Source: Cydia pomonella
Lineage: Eukaryota; Arthropoda; Insecta; Lepidoptera; Tortricidae
Direction: 5' to 3'
Assembly: GCF_033807575.1 (NCBI RefSeq)
Contig: NC_084713.1
Coordinates: forward strand, 18,079,389 to 18,143,388
Length of the DNA stretch: 64,000 nt
Of this stretch, positions 1 through 12,600 are shown one piece after another; positions within the stretch are counted from its first letter, which is position 1, and each line of letters begins with the position of its first letter. The notes under the pieces were generated by a model. That model worked only from the letters and a program-made list of their open reading frames with translations, ran no database searches and was not told the DNA's origin. The position numbers and the translations under genes are program-made.

Positions 1-2171
1 CATTTAAATAGACTGTTTGACAGTTACAGATTGTAAGATATTATTTGGTGATATATAACGTGGATCTAAAACAAAAAGCAAAATTCAATGTCGATTTTGT
101 ATTATTTAATAACTTTTCCTCATAGGGAATATTACGCGAAACTCTGCGTAGGGGGCGCCACTACCACAATCCATCACAATCTGAGGGACTACCGTGAATC
201 AAGAATTCGTTCTAACCTCTCTATCACTCTTGCGTATTGGAACGATGAAGAGGCAGATAACTAAATTTCGATATTCGCGTTCCTCGGTAGGCACTTTGTA
301 AATAAGCTTTGATGCAATAATGTCATATTTTATTACCTGTAAAAACATGTCAAAAAACAGTTTAAGGATTATGTATAAGTTACTCTATGGTTTATGAAAG
401 GTGCTAGTGCTGCACTCTGGCGGCAGAACATTGCAGTAATACTAACTAGGAAATATTAACTGCATCATTATGATGCAGCTTCACGCTTCATATTGCATGC
501 GCAAAAAATATGGAACAGTGCCGCTCACACGATAGCGATTACATACGTTATACGTTAAAATGTTTGTGAAAATGGATTTGTTCATTAACGCTCACAATGT
601 GTCAACTAGTGCAATAGTGCATACCTTACGCCTTCGTTGGAGACGGTTGTTTTTCATTCACAGTTTGGACTGGCAAGTTACAAATAGTTCTCAAGATAGG
701 AAGTTGGACTTAATGCATATTGGCACCCTCACTTTTAGTATTAAATTTAATTAATAAGCTTGTTTTCACAACGATAGCTATCCTTTCACAGATATCTACA
801 GGCAGCAGCCACGGCTGTGCATTAAAAGAAAATTAACGGAATTTGATGCACAGATTATGCAAATCAACGCATATCCAGACAGGTTCTTTGTTAGCACGTC
901 CTAAATGAGTTTTAATAGGAGCCTGACGAGACATTTGCATGAAGTTCTTCTTCGATGTTTTGCGTGTTTGCTTTGTGTAGTTGTTCGGCTTGGGTGCATC
1001 GGCATTTTTTTGTCCAAGTTGCTTATTATTTGATGTGGTTTATCTGTTCTTTTGATTAAATTCTTCAATTTTATTTTAGTTTAGTGTGGAATAAGACAAA
1101 ATTTGCATTGTAAGTAAACGATAACAGATTATTGAATAAATATCTAGTTTATTCAAGTAACATATGAGTAAAAATTAACAATCTCCTGAGACTAGTAGTA
1201 GTTTCTACAATGTTTGTTTACTTTGTATCCTTATTAAAACATTTCCACTAATAATCGTCGTTTTTTTATGACATTCTGTTTTAAATAATACAATGTGACC
1301 TTTAGTCTTCATTGTTCATATTCTAACTTTTAACAAGGAGATTTTTTTTTATCCAACGAAGTGATATTCAAAGCCAGTATTGACTATAAAAGATTTAAAA
1401 AATATGTGATGTTTTATCATTCGTGTTCCCTTTTCCTGCTGTCAGAATATCAAAATTTTTGATAAAATCATCTGCTTAGAAAACAAGGGGAAGATAAATG
1501 TGAAACCAATTTCAAAACATCACGCCCAAAGTTTAAAAAACCATTCCCCTCAAAGCTATAGTACCGTAAACAATGATTTAGGATCTCGAAAGTTTTCCCT
1601 TATTATTTCCATTTGGGGGAGAACGGAGAAAATCGACATGCAACGGTTACCTACCTAGGTATCTAACTTGATTTGATAATAATAAGTTACAAGCGGAAAT
1701 GTGGAAATCAGGGGGCGGCCGGGGGCGTGAAAATGTTTATACACTTTCATAATTTCGAGGGGATGATATCGAATACTAGGGGCCGCGGAGGGCTTTCAAC
1801 AAAATACTTAATACGGAAAATACGAGGTGGAAAACCTGGTTATTCCCGGCCTATTATTGTGGATGTTATATTTCGGCGGCTTTGCAACGATATACATTAC
1901 CATAAAGAATAGTGAATCGATTTACGGCTCGGATTCGTTTTATTTCCACGTAAAACAGGTATATTCAAAAGCAGTTAAGTCTTGGGCTATAGGATTCAAA
2001 TTGGTTTACATATTTTTGGGTGCTACGTTCATTCTTATTTCATGGGGTTTAGAGAAAACAAAATAGACGGAAATTGTGTGCAAATAGAAGATTCTGAAAA
2101 TCCTTTAAAAAGAGGTGTGATTTTTGTTAAAAAGATGACGTTTTCTACCTAATAATAATACAACAATGATC
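1..2171. other. AT-rich stretch without a recognised gene
   Basis: I see no exon, RNA gene or transposon that I can name here. Two overlapping plus-strand openings of 79 codons occur near 1673-2066. The one at 1827-2066 would encode two hydrophobic stretches resembling membrane segments, but it begins with GTG, has a stop just upstream and no convincing splice acceptor. AT-rich DNA gives hydrophobic chance ORFs readily, so I do not call it a gene. Confidence 0.5.
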
Positions 2172-2263
2172 TACAGTCAGCTGCTGAGAGGTGACCCCCC
2201 TGATGTGACTGATTGTACACAGGGTGGGGGAGGGGGGCTCACCTCTCTCTGCACTTGACTGTA
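2172..2263. mobile_element. Hairpin MITE with TACAGTCA ends
   Basis: The two ends are inverted copies of about 30 bp. The left arm starts TACAGTCAGCTGCTGAGAGG; the reverse complement of the right arm starts TACAGTCAAGTGCAGAGAGA, and both run into a C-rich block. The size and structure fit a non-autonomous foldback element. The TACAGTC end is shared with larger elements later in the window. No target duplication was established. Confidence 0.55.
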
Positions 2264-3495
2264 CGTCTGATTTAAAAGTACATTAACCTATCCAGACTTG
2301 ACCTTCAAGCTTAAGTCAACTTAGGTAACTATGACTTTTATGTGCAAAACTTAGTAGATAGTTTGTGGAAAGGTGAAAATACGATAATATCTTGAATTTG
2401 TGACATTTAACACCCTCTGAAGTAATATAGGTACGTATTACCCATTCAAACACTTTCAACTCCACACTTCTTAAGGAAATTCGATGTTGCAACCAATTCG
2501 AAGTTCTTTCCGATGCATGCCCTTTCTTATGCTCGTGCTAAAGTGTTACTGCAAGCACTTTACCTTACAATTTACCTCTCTATTGGTCTGGCGTTGCGCA
2601 ATCGGACACATCTTGAAGACATCACATATAATCCTCAAGATACATCTGAATTTAAACCTTAATCCCGTTGAGCATGACTGAGATTTAAATTTAATCGTGT
2701 TCCAAGATAGGATTTTGTTGTTGTTATAGATCGTCTTGTAGCATTACTACCAATAAACGATACTTAAGCGAGTGGTGGCATTTAAAAGAGCTACTAAAAG
2801 GGCACGATTCGTATCGACGCTGTTTAGCAGTACTTAGTAAGCGTCGTTTGAGTTCTTTGAATAACTTACAGTAGCAATATGGCTCCCCAGACAATCCGTG
2901 TAAAAGGCGTATTAGAGACATCAAAGACATTATTCGTTTTTATTTTATTTTTATTTTAGTATATGGAAAACCAACAGCGCTAAATATATCTAGAACTTAC
3001 AATAGAATTACAGAGCCAATTACAGGTTCTCACTTATAGAATTCTAATAAATTAAAAAGTTTTTTCCCGACTTAATTTACACAGTCATACAAGTTCCTAC
3101 AGCATAAAAACAGATCTATATATGTGATCCATTTTTACAAAAGTAAATTAAAAAAGTAGTTGAATCCTGTAAGTACAAATTCAATAATGAACCGAGCCCT
3201 GTCCTGCGCCTGAATTATTGTCACCCATGAAGTGTCTAATTAATTTACTTTTTATTACTGTTATGCTATCATTATATATGTCGATATCACAATTTATAGA
3301 AACTTCTATAAACAAGTCACTAAAATAGCCTTTTTGCGCTTCCAATTCCGGATATGTATGCAATTTTCTTTATATTTTTACGCATTTAAGGATTCACGAA
3401 ATTACAAGAGATTTTTTTAAAGATTTATTTTTTATCGGCACACCATTATACCATAATACATGATGCTTTCTATAGATATTGGAGTGTCAGATATC
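2264..3495. other. AT-rich repeat-like DNA, no gene
   Basis: A T-rich run at about 2936-2958, followed by sequence rich in short A and T runs, could be the A-rich tail of a minus-strand retroposon, but no coding motif supports that. A minus-strand opening at 2724-2930 has no recognisable domain. Confidence 0.35.
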
Positions 3496-3515
3496 TCGGC
3501 CCGGATCCGGGCCGA
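3496..3515. repeat. Perfect 20-bp GC palindrome
   Basis: A GC-rich perfect palindrome centred on GGATCC (CCCGGATCCGGG core) stands in AT-rich surroundings. It may be the core of an old palindromic MITE whose outer arms have decayed. Confidence 0.6.
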
Positions 3516-3589
3516 TCTAGCCTGACTCATCTTTAAGGGTTTCTTTAATCTTTAAAGGTTAATACTTTAATATGTAAGCGTTTCTTGTC

Positions 3590-3830
3590 GATAATAATAA
3601 ATAATAATAAAAAGCTTTATTTAATTCCTTAAAAATTATAAATTACAATTGAGGACAATTTGAGAAATCATTAATATAAAATGAATAATAGTAGTTTTGA
3701 ATTTCAATTAATACATTAGATTCTCATGCAATAATTTAATTAGTTATTTAATAATATTTATCACAATTAAATTGCTGATTAACTTATATTATATAGACCC
3801 CCTTCGGGTCTGTCGATAGTGAATAATAAA
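3590..3830 (-). mobile_element. Possible minus-strand non-LTR retroposon tail
   Basis: On the minus strand this stretch ends in a repetitive ATT/AAT tail (plus-strand ATAATAATAAATAATAATAA), the usual 3' signature of lepidopteran non-LTR elements. It contains a small hairpin, GACCCCCTTCGGGTC, about 215 bp before the tail. No reading frame survives, so the family is unknown. Confidence 0.3.
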
Positions 3831-3950
3831 ATCAGCTTCATTCAAAGTTTATGAAGTCTATGCTGCATTTTTTGCTTAATATATAAATTATCTACAATAT
3901 CCACGTAGAGTTTTATATGGACATTCTCTACCAGGCAACCATAGGGCTAA

Positions 3951-4079
3951 ACAGCAGCGGTATCATGGTCGTGTTTTTGTCACTTGTCATATCATGCGTC
4001 ACGTTCGCACTTACGTATTTGTTAGAGCGTGACAGGTAGGGTGACAAATGATAGACAGCCGACCATCTTAGCCCTGCAG
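3951..4079 (-). mobile_element. 140-bp MITE family, copy 1 (minus)
   Basis: This is the inverted orientation of a short element found five times in the window. Its consensus begins GCAGGGCTAAGATGGTCGGC, continues through CATTTGTCACCATGCCTGTC and GTAAGTGCGAAAGTGACGGG, and ends near CAACCATGCTGCCACTGC. The ends are weakly inverted. Copy number and fixed length support a non-autonomous DNA element; the superfamily is not determined. Confidence 0.65.
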
Positions 4080-4252
4080 AGATACTATTAGTGCACAGAG
4101 AGAAAAAACAACAATGAATTAAAAAGAAAAGCAAACTATACTTATAAACTTCATATAATTCATAAATACAAACATACATACACACTATAAACATAATACA
4201 TACTATAAATATAATATTGATAGATATTATTCGAACTCTTGTTTTAGCAAAT

Positions 4253-4478
4253 ACTTACGTAAGATCCGCTTAAAAGAAAACTTACTTGGAGCTTGGACTA
4301 TATCTGCGGTTAAACATTTTATAACTAAAGGTACCTTAAGTTTCATGTGAAAGTCAATGACTGGTTACACTTACGTAAGATCCGCTTAAAAGAAAACTTA
4401 CTTGGAGCTTGGATCTGCGGTTAAACATTTTTTAACTAAAGGTACCTTAAGTTTCATGTAAAAGTCAATGACTGGTTA
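4253..4478. repeat. Two-copy tandem duplication of ~115 bp
   Basis: The unit at 4253-4368 is repeated head to tail at 4369-4478, both starting ACTTACGTAAGATCCGCTTA and ending in CAATGACTGGTTA. The second copy lacks five bases within the TATAT of the first (GGACTATATCTG versus GGATCTG) and has a few substitutions. High identity implies a fairly recent local duplication. No coding content is visible. Confidence 0.9.
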
Positions 4479-5386
4479 AACCTTAAGATCAAATATGCAT
4501 GACATTGCTTTAGTTAGACAAGCTTAGTCTTTTCTTACTCACGCAGGAGAAATTTAATTAAATCTGCAATAGACAGAGCGGGCTTTGAACAGCAATATTA
4601 AAGCAATGGAGCAGGAAATAGGTAATTATTAAGCCATAATAACCGTTACTTACATTTGCTTATTTGAGGACTGCTTATTGGAGAAAATTATAGTCAATCT
4701 TATGTTTACGAAATCAGTCACTGCCGGGAGGTGTGAAAGTTAATTTCAATAAAATAATGTAACTGTTTTTACATAGCAATGTATGCTTTTAATGGATAAT
4801 ATCGAATGAAGACGAATTTTAATGTGTTTGTTATAGGCTGGTTACAATAGTTAGTTGTTTTACCACAAGCGTAGCGAGTAGTTCAAAAAGTGGAATCCTG
4901 AGCGTTGCAAGGATTTCAAGGCACGAGGGTTAACAAATCTTGCCTCAAGTGAAACAAAAAACTCACTACACCAACGCGAGGAAAATTCTAACTGTATAAT
5001 ATCAAATAAAATCAAACCAAACCAAATCCAAATGAACGTTATGAACGATATGAAATATTCAAAATCATCATTTGAAAGTCATTTCTACCATCTAACATAA
5101 GGAAACAACTCAAACTTTGCAGCAGTTACTTTGATTTTTGCCGTTTTTGAACAACCGAGAGAGCCTTTACCAGCTGGTTTGGTGAAAATATCTGTGTCCG
5201 CGGGATACCGCACGGATTCAGATCGACTAACCATTTCCTTGGCTTCAACGATGGGGCAGCTCTCCACAACGTAGAACCCCCATTAACCAATGTAGATCTA
5301 GTTACATACATACCTAATCTTGCTTACTCTGTTCATGTTCAACTTGTTTTTTGAATAAATATTGTATGAATTCACTTATCTTTAGG
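4479..5386. other. No recognised feature
   Basis: AT-rich DNA with only short chance ORFs, including overlapping minus-strand ones around 5085-5311. No repeat shared with the rest of the window was noticed. Confidence 0.4.
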
Positions 5387-5419
5387 GTAGACGTCCACAG
5401 GTCATCTGTGGATGTCTAC
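5387..5419. repeat. Short hairpin GTAGACGTCCACAG
   Basis: A 14-bp arm at 5387-5400 and its reverse complement at 5406-5419 (one mismatch) flank a 5-nt loop. It is probably the remnant of a small palindromic MITE. Confidence 0.55.
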
Positions 5420-6276
5420 GTTTAGTCCCACATCCCTGAATTTTCACGTATTTATAATATTTCAAGTCGGATAATTTAAGCTTTTATGTTTCTGAACGTC
5501 TCTAATTAATAATCGTCTCTTTCATCGTCCATTGTATCTCTGAAGCAAAATGAAAGCGTTTGTCTATCATCAGTTCTGTGATTGCCATTTTAACAGAAAG
5601 CAATAAATACTTATTTTAATAAATAACCAATTATCAAAAACATTTTGCGTAAACAATTAATCAAAATAATCAAAGTCGCTAGGCAAAAATGTTCACTGGA
5701 TTGTGATAAATTGAAACTAAAACTACAAGAGATTTACGATTGCCCAGCTCCTTAATTAAAAACCTTTGAGCCAAATTGGATGGGTCTTGTTCTTAATCTT
5801 GAATTTATTTGGGTATTTCTTTGCCCAAATTATTCAGGTTTATTGAATATCGGCCGGGAGGGCAATCTATCACAAGGATATACGACCCACGGCCGAAGAA
5901 AGCCCGACCCCTGGTAAATGGGTCGCAGAAATCCTTTGAAAGTCGGACTTTTAAAAATTGGATTTACTCCTTTTTCATGTTTGAGGTTAGGGTTGATTGT
6001 TATCTACGTACATGTGCCGAAGATTATGAAAATATGGACCAGATTTGAGACAAAAGGGCATGGGCCTATTCAATACAAACAAACACGAGATTGTAGTGGG
6101 TAATTTTATTAGAATAGATATAATTAATCTACAAGTGAAAACTATCGACCTATCTTATAAAAGTGTCTTCACACTGGTTACGTTACTGACTACGAAAGTA
6201 TTTCTTTGACATATGACATTTGAGGTGCAGTAGGTTCAAAAAACGGTTTAAAAAAAAAGTCGTGGCGCTTTTTTGG
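5420..6276. other. No recognised feature
   Basis: Plain AT-rich DNA. Overlapping 61- and 79-codon openings at 5809-6103 show no domain and have no splice context. Confidence 0.4.
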
Positions 6277-6284
6277 ATCACAAC

Positions 6285-6774
6285 TAGTGTTGGTAGGAAC
6301 TCGAGTCTTTTGAGTCTGAATTTGAATAACTCGACTCGTTTTAAAAATTTTTCGTTTTAGAATTTAAAAAACTTTCGAGACTTTTAAGTCTCGAGGCAAG
6401 TCTGTTATTGAGTCTTTTTTAAGAGAGCTCAAAAGGACTCGAGTTTTCGAATAAAGGCTTTGTCAACAATGTCAAAGGTTTAACCTTAATAAAAGTAAAG
6501 AAATTTTGCGTTATTGTACTATTTGTGTGCTATATAACTAACTTATTACTTAAAGACAAAGCGAAATTTCGAACTTTTGCATACAATTTTTTTTAAAGTT
6601 CTCTGAAAAGGACACAAGTCCCTACAACTCGAGTTCTTTTCAACTCGTTAGAGACTCGAGTCTTAGTCTCTAACGAGTTGAAAAGAACTCGAGTTTAGAC
6701 TTAATATGTGAGTCTGAAACACTGAGTCGAGTTTCAAAGCAAAGGAAAGGAAAAGCGAGTCTTAACCAACACTA
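6285..6774. mobile_element. hAT-type MITE with 8-bp target duplication
   Basis: The element starts TAGTGTTGGTAGGAACTCG and its other end, reverse complemented, starts TAGTGTTGGTTAAGACTCG. Such ends fit the hAT superfamily. It is flanked by ATCACAAC (6277-6284) and ATCACAAT (6775-6782), an 8-bp duplication with one difference; 8 bp is diagnostic for hAT transposases. The interior is dominated by ACTCGAG/GAGTCT palindromes, including a perfect 30-bp hairpin. It has no ORF and so would depend on a transposase elsewhere. Confidence 0.75.
6627..6694. repeat. Perfect 30-bp hairpin inside the hAT MITE
   Basis: The arm at 6627-6656 (ACTCGAGTTCTTTTCAACTC...) is matched exactly by its reverse complement at 6665-6694 around an 8-nt loop. 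If transcribed it would fold into a long perfect stem, a possible small-RNA precursor. Confidence 0.9.
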
Positions 6775-7390
6775 ATCACAATACGGCTGACGTTAATTTA
6801 ATTAGCAATATGAGGCTTTTTTCTAGGGACTTCAGCGACTTAAATCCTTAGTTTTTGACTTTATATAAAATCCCGAGCATAGGTCTAAAATGCAATATAA
6901 TATGCACGAAAGCTAAACTAAAGCTAAACGAAGGGAAATTGATTGATCTATTTTTATTATGAATTATGAAAACAAACAAAGAACAAATTTAAAAAATATG
7001 ATATCCGTTCTCCCAGGCTGGCACTTCCATCTCGCTCACACTTATGCTCAGTGAGAGTGAGAAAAGAACACGAACTTACTGCACCTGAATCTTAAAACAG
7101 TGGCGAAATCTGGGATGTACAGTAAAATAAATCTCCCTTATTAAAATCGTCGCTTAGGAGTAATCGTGTATACCTATTATGGCGGTCACGGTCAGTATCC
7201 ACTGCCCTTAGTGCCCTTACAAATTGCCAGTTACAATATTATTTTAATATGAGATTGTTATTTGTAAGCACCCGAGTGCTAATTTAACTCTTATATCATC
7301 TTACTCGCAAATTAAAGACAAATAAATCGTTAAGAATTTTTGCAGATTTTTAAATTTTTAAAATTATTTAACTTAATAACTGTCTTTTTA

Positions 7391-7943
7391 GGGTTCCGTA
7401 GCCAAATGGCAAAAAACGGAACCCTTATAGATTCGTCATGTCCCGTCTGTCTGTCCGATTCTGTCACAGCCACTTTTTTCCGAAACTATAAAAGCTATAC
7501 TGTTCAAACTTGGTAAGTAGATGTATTCTATGAACCGCATTATAATGTTTACACAAAAATAGAAAAAAAAACAATAAATTTTGGGGGCTCCCCATACTTA
7601 GAACTGAAACTCAAAAATCTTTTTTCATCAAACCCATACGTGTGGGGTATCTATGGATAGGTCTTTAAAAATGATATTGAGGTTTCTAATATCATTTTTT
7701 TCTAAAGTGAATAGTTTGCGCGAGAGACACTTCCAAAGTGGTAAAAAGTGTGTCCCCCCCCCCCCCCTTAACTTCTAAAATAACAGAATGAAAAATCTAA
7801 AAAAATATATGATATACATTCCCATTCAAACTTCCACCGAAAATTGGTTTGAACGAGATCTAGTAAGTAGTTTTTTTTTAATTCGTCATAAATGGTACGG
7901 AACCCTTCATGGGCGAGTCCGACTCGCACTTGGCCGCTTTTTT
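7391..7943 (+). repeat. Lepidopteran GGGTTCCG dispersed repeat, long copy
   Basis: It begins GGGTTCCGTAGCCAAATGGC, soon followed by AAAAACGGAACCC, and ends with GGCGAGTCCGACTCGCACTT then GGCCGCTTTTTT. I know this start and end from dispersed repeats common in moth and butterfly genomes. The body contains the CCGTCTGTCTGTCCG segment and a 14-nt C run at 7754-7767. The 64-codon ORF inside is accidental. Other copies are at 17895, 34440, 35100, 43796 and 44930. Confidence 0.75.
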
Positions 7944-8049
7944 AACCTCATTGTTGTCACTAACCGATATTGGTTATTGTAAACCAAATTATTTTCCCGA
8001 CACGCCATAGGATAGGATACATTTATGATAAGTGGGTCTACACTCTACT

Positions 8050-8203
8050 GTATGAGGTTCTTCAAAAAAGGAGTGTACAGATTTTTAAAGAGTCGGCAAC
8101 GCGCATGTAACACCTCTGGAGTTGCAGGCGTCCATAGGCTACGGTGACTGCCTACCATCAGGCGGGCCGTATGCTTGCTTGCCACCGTCGTGGTATAAAA
8201 AAA
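8050..8203 (+). repeat. Dispersed retroposon-like repeat (CACCTCTGGAGTTGCAGG)
   Basis: A block containing CGCATGTAACACCTCTGGAG, ACCATCAGGCGGGCCGTATG and TTGCCACC ends in TATAAAAAAA. Further copies at 34575-34650, 43285-43430 (minus) and 61255-61365 share the same order and the A-rich end, which suggests spread by retroposition. No tRNA-like promoter boxes were seen in this copy. Confidence 0.65.
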
Positions 8204-8337
8204 TGAGGTCAGCATAATTTAAGCAAAAAAGATTTTGTATTTGTAAAATCGTTTAATTAATATAGTACCTATATAAGCTGTATTTACAAAAACAATATAC
8301 GAGTACATAATGGATATATACAGAGGATTACTATAAC

Positions 8338-8525
8338 TAGCTTATATCTAAAATAGGCCCTTGACGCATAGTACCAAGGATGCTGGCGGCATTTCCTCGT
8401 AATATCGCAATGCTGATACGTTGTGCGAGGAAGCCGCCAGCTCTTCGATCACAGTTACGTCGACCAGACGTTTCGTGATTATCACCATCGTCAGCTAGCT
8501 GTATTTGTTTATGAGTAAACAACAA
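8338..8525 (-). mobile_element. LINE C-terminal fragment, AGSFLAQ type
   Basis: The minus-strand frame encodes a peptide ending in RRAGGFLAQRISIAIL, then RGNAASILGT, and a stop. Two more fragments in the window (37825-38027 minus and 63784-63905 plus) encode the same motif, AGSFLxQRIxIAIQxGNxAS. I associate it with the extreme C terminus of non-LTR reverse transcriptases. Only the 3' end survives, as expected for 5'-truncated insertions. Confidence 0.55.
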
Positions 8526-8937
8526 AAATATATTTTAGACAGAAATCCTTTGATTCGGACAATATCCACTTACACATGCATACACATATTTTTCTACTCC
8601 ACGCTCAATGAATAATCCAGAATATTAAAAAAGCTTTATTTTTTATTATACCTACAGTCATGTTGAAAGTGCTGGTTTAAACATATTTCTTCAAACATCA
8701 AAACCATATCCTTAAAACGACATGAAACTAAAAGGTTTACATATATTTACTCAACCCTAGGTCGTATCTAAGATCCATCGGCTTTTCTGGACCCTCATTC
8801 GCGTTGGATAACCTCGGATCTTTTATTACTATTGTAAAACATAGTGGAAATGGAGCAGAGATTTTGAAGATAGGTACAAAGGTAAAAATTTTATTCGAAC
8901 GAAAGTTTAGAAAATTCTTGTTCAAATATGTTTGGCA

Positions 8938-9140
8938 CAGGAAGCTCTCTTCTTCCTAGCGTTCGTCCCGGCTTATTGCCAGGGCTCATGGGAGCCTGGG
9001 GTCCGCTTGGCAATTAATCCCAAGAATTGACGTAGGCACTAGCTTTTACGTAAGCGACTGCCATCTGATCTTCATACCGGGAAACTAGGCCTTATTGGTT
9101 TACTCCGGTTTCCTCACGACTACGCTTGCTAGGCTACCCA
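8938..9140 (-). mobile_element. tRNA-derived SINE, 5'-truncated copy (minus)
   Basis: Read on the minus strand it matches the 3' two-thirds of the SINE at 24565: GTGAGGAAACCGG, a block with GATGGCAGTCGCTTACG-like sequence, GCCTACGTCAATTC, GCCAAGCGGACCCCAGGCTC and a GGAAGAAGAG tail. The tRNA-related head with the polymerase III boxes is missing. Confidence 0.75.
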
Positions 9141-9411
9141 CGCTTTTTTTTACATATTATGCAAGATTTTGTTGATTTCCTTGGCACAACAATTTTTGGG
9201 TATATCTTAGTTGTAAATATTTATATATAGTGCATGATTAAAATTGCATAATGGAGAGTTTTGAATGAAAATTGGAGCTGTAAATATGAAAATTGCAGTT
9301 ACAGGTAGTAAAATGCCTGATATCTGTAGGTATATAAATTTTTGAAATTTTACATTGTCTTTTGATAGTTATTTTTGTTCACAAGAGACTAGACTAAAAC
9401 TTTAAAGTCTG

Positions 9412-9627
9412 GGGGCCGATTTTTTAATTTGGAGTGCTCGATTTCGCTCCCTTCAATTTATCTCCACTACTAGGCATTTAAATTCTACTAATATAATTGA
9501 AAACGAGTGGTCAATACCACTAGATTCCCAATTTCTATTGCTCGTATTTCTAAAATATCAATTCGCCGTTGTCCACAGATTTTCGAGTGACGAATTCGAG
9601 CAATCGAAATTCAAAAAATCAGCCCCC
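9412..9627. mobile_element. MITE with GGGGGCCGATTTTTT termini
   Basis: The left end GGGGGCCGATTTTTTAATTT is mirrored at the right end, whose reverse complement reads GGGGGCTGATTTTTTGAATT; similarity continues inward through a CGATTGCTCGA-like stretch. At about 216 bp with long inverted ends and no ORF, it is a typical non-autonomous element. No target duplication is obvious. Confidence 0.7.
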
Positions 9628-9639
9628 TGAAGCTTACAT

Positions 9640-12600
9640 TAAGTCACTAGATCTGTGTGTGAAATTCTTTCGAAAAAAATTCAACGTTCTAACCTTGACC
9701 TCATTTCTCGCCTACTGTAACATATTTCTTTCTACCAACTTACTGACTGCTGAAATAGTAAGGTAACAAAGTTCTGCAATTATATGCAGTTTAGTATTGA
9801 TTTTGTAGCAAACGATAAAGTTTATGTTGATGGAAATCGTTCAAGAAACCCTCTAGTACGAACATGACAGTGTCAAGTCAGAAGTCCTAATTACGAGATT
9901 TTACTACCTGCGCTATTCAACTTTAATGTCAAGTTTCGTTTTACCTCCCTTTGTTTTTACAAATAGTTGGTTGGGAAATAATTTTTCATCATATATTGGA
10001 ACTAATAAATGTTAAACGTGTTTTAAAATTAGGCTATTTTATACTTTGAAGTACATTTAAATCTATATTTTTTCATGCTGATTCGTCTTAAATTCACGGA
10101 ATATGAAAAGCCATGTATAATAACGATATATTCATAGAAATTTTACTCTCCGGATTAAAAACTTAAAAGTGTATGTATATCTTTAAAATTATTTTCCACA
10201 AAAAATTAAATATAAACAATAAAAGTCATAAGATAATTTTCAATGTTGTGTTTAGACATAGTGATTTTTGTGTATGTAATGTTATTTGTATTAATTCATG
10301 TGTTGTTTGTTAATATTTTATTTATTTTCAATGTTATCTTAGTGAAAATATTCTAATACGTGTATGTACTCGTATACATACTCGTATGTACACACCAGAT
10401 TTATCTTAAATAAATTTTATGATAATTTCATTCAATTCACGGCAAACATTATTTTAATTTAAATTAAGTTTCAAAATCCCTGTTGAGTTTGAAAGAAAAA
10501 TATTTTCTGCAACAACAGGAGTGCAAATTTCATTAACACGCTTCGGAGAGTCAACAAAAAACCCTGGCGAAATATCATTGGCGTGAAGAAAATGCATTAC
10601 CATTAGATCCCTCAGGGAAGGGGAGTGCAGGAGCTACGGGAAAACGCAACTGGCAATCAAAAATAACAAACTTAACAAAGGATATTGAGGCTTCTGATGG
10701 GTGGCGCGGTTAATAGATTTTTTCACTTACATTTACAAATATTTGTAATTTGTAACAAACACAGCAACCTTGTAACAATTTGAAGAAAATAGAGACACCT
10801 TTAAATAATAATATTCTCAATTGTAGTGACGGGAAAGATAGTTATCAAAATCAAAGAGAAACTAATAAAAGGGCGGGTATACAAAAATACTATACCAGTA
10901 TGTAACGAGTAATGGATCCCGATTCCAATCTTAATGTCTTGTTCTGAAACTATTATGGTTTTGATCTGTCAACTGTCAAAAGTGATATTTCTGGACTAGA
11001 AACTGTACTGGACTTTATGTTAACAATTTGTTTGTCGACCAAAACCCTAACAGTTTCAAAACAAAAAATTATTTTCGGATTGCATTGGCAACACATGACA
11101 GAGATTCTACTATTTACACAAATATATTGCATAAGTACTACCTACTTATTCAAGGTACAGTTAAAACAATTGTTCATACTTTAATCTTTACGTAACTTGT
11201 GAATTTAACATAAATGGTCAAATTGCACGAAATGTTGGAGGCTAAACATAAATAAGCTAAACTACCGGTACTTAACATAAAAGCAACTTAAAACACAGAT
11301 TATATACAAACAACTTACAATTAAAGTAAACTAACCGTGCAGTGCACAATGTTACCATTTATATAATACGACAAATGCGCCCGCAGAACAACAAAATAGA
11401 AGCCACCGAGCGGAAAACTAGTTCCTTCCAGAAACCTAATATTACCATTTTCAGTAATACACACCACGCGACCTACTTAAACAGTATTCTTTGCCCGCCT
11501 TGGACGCCTCCTAATGCAAATTTTATTTATTCATGTAAATTAATATCTAGTCTCGGAGACAGTCAGTGAAGCGAAAAATTGAGTACGTGCAAAAATAAAG
11601 CCCGTCTGCCTTCCAGGCAGTCTTGTCTTGTAGGCGAAGAAGGCATTATGTACATAAGGAATCAAAGCATTTGGCCTGCGTTGTAGGCTTGAACTTACCT
11701 TATGCAAAAGCCTTGCGCTCGGTAGTTGACAATTAGGTCGGTAATACCATAATCTACTTATATTCAACAACAGCATTGAATGCACGTTAGGAAACAAAAT
11801 TGCACGATTTTATAGACTCAAATGAGTTCACCTCCCATATCAATGATATTTTCAAAAAACTTTTGTTTAAAAAAATTTAAGAATGCAACGAGTCTCAGAT
11901 AAAGTACGAGTATGGGGTATTTACAGGAAGCGGGAAAGTGGAATTTGTGTGATTCCTCGCAGGTCATGCCCGATCTGTAGCAGCCTTAAATGTTTATGAG
12001 CAACAAAACATGAGGAAAAGTGTATATTGATATACGCGAATACGAATATATTCCAGTTTATCCAAACGTATACATTATACATCTATTACATCCTATAAAC
12101 TCTATGATAACTTGAAAGAACTTTTCTTTAACGCACCATTTGCCGCGAAAGGAAATATGAAAAGGGTTCGCCAGAATTGCGATGTCACTTGTCAAGCGCG
12201 TCGGCGAGTTCTGTGCAAATGGTTTTTTTAAGTCGTCACAATACTTTCCCTCCCTTTGTGCCGACTGTCAGGCAATTTCTTGTTATATTAGTGTAGTGCT
12301 CAAAGAACTAGAAAATGGGACCCGTGTCGCCTTGTTAATTTTGTGAATGAAGAATGACGTTAGAAAGCTTACTGGATACCTACTATATATTCGACACTTA
12401 CATTGTAGGAGGGTATAAGTTTCTATTTCTACTCGTCGACTGTAATGGTTGAATTAAGATTTCCTATACCAAACTATAATTGCGTACTTTTCGTGTATGG
12501 GCCCCCAACTCAACTATAAAATTTCTTTCGATACGCTGTAGTCAACTATAGAAAAAAAAATTACTAATCACGCGCCGCCGCGCTCGCATAGAACGAGCGA

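Noticed and set aside
1827..2066. 79-codon ORF with two hydrophobic stretches
   Set aside because: GTG start, upstream stop, no splice signals; hydrophobic chance ORFs are common in AT-rich DNA.
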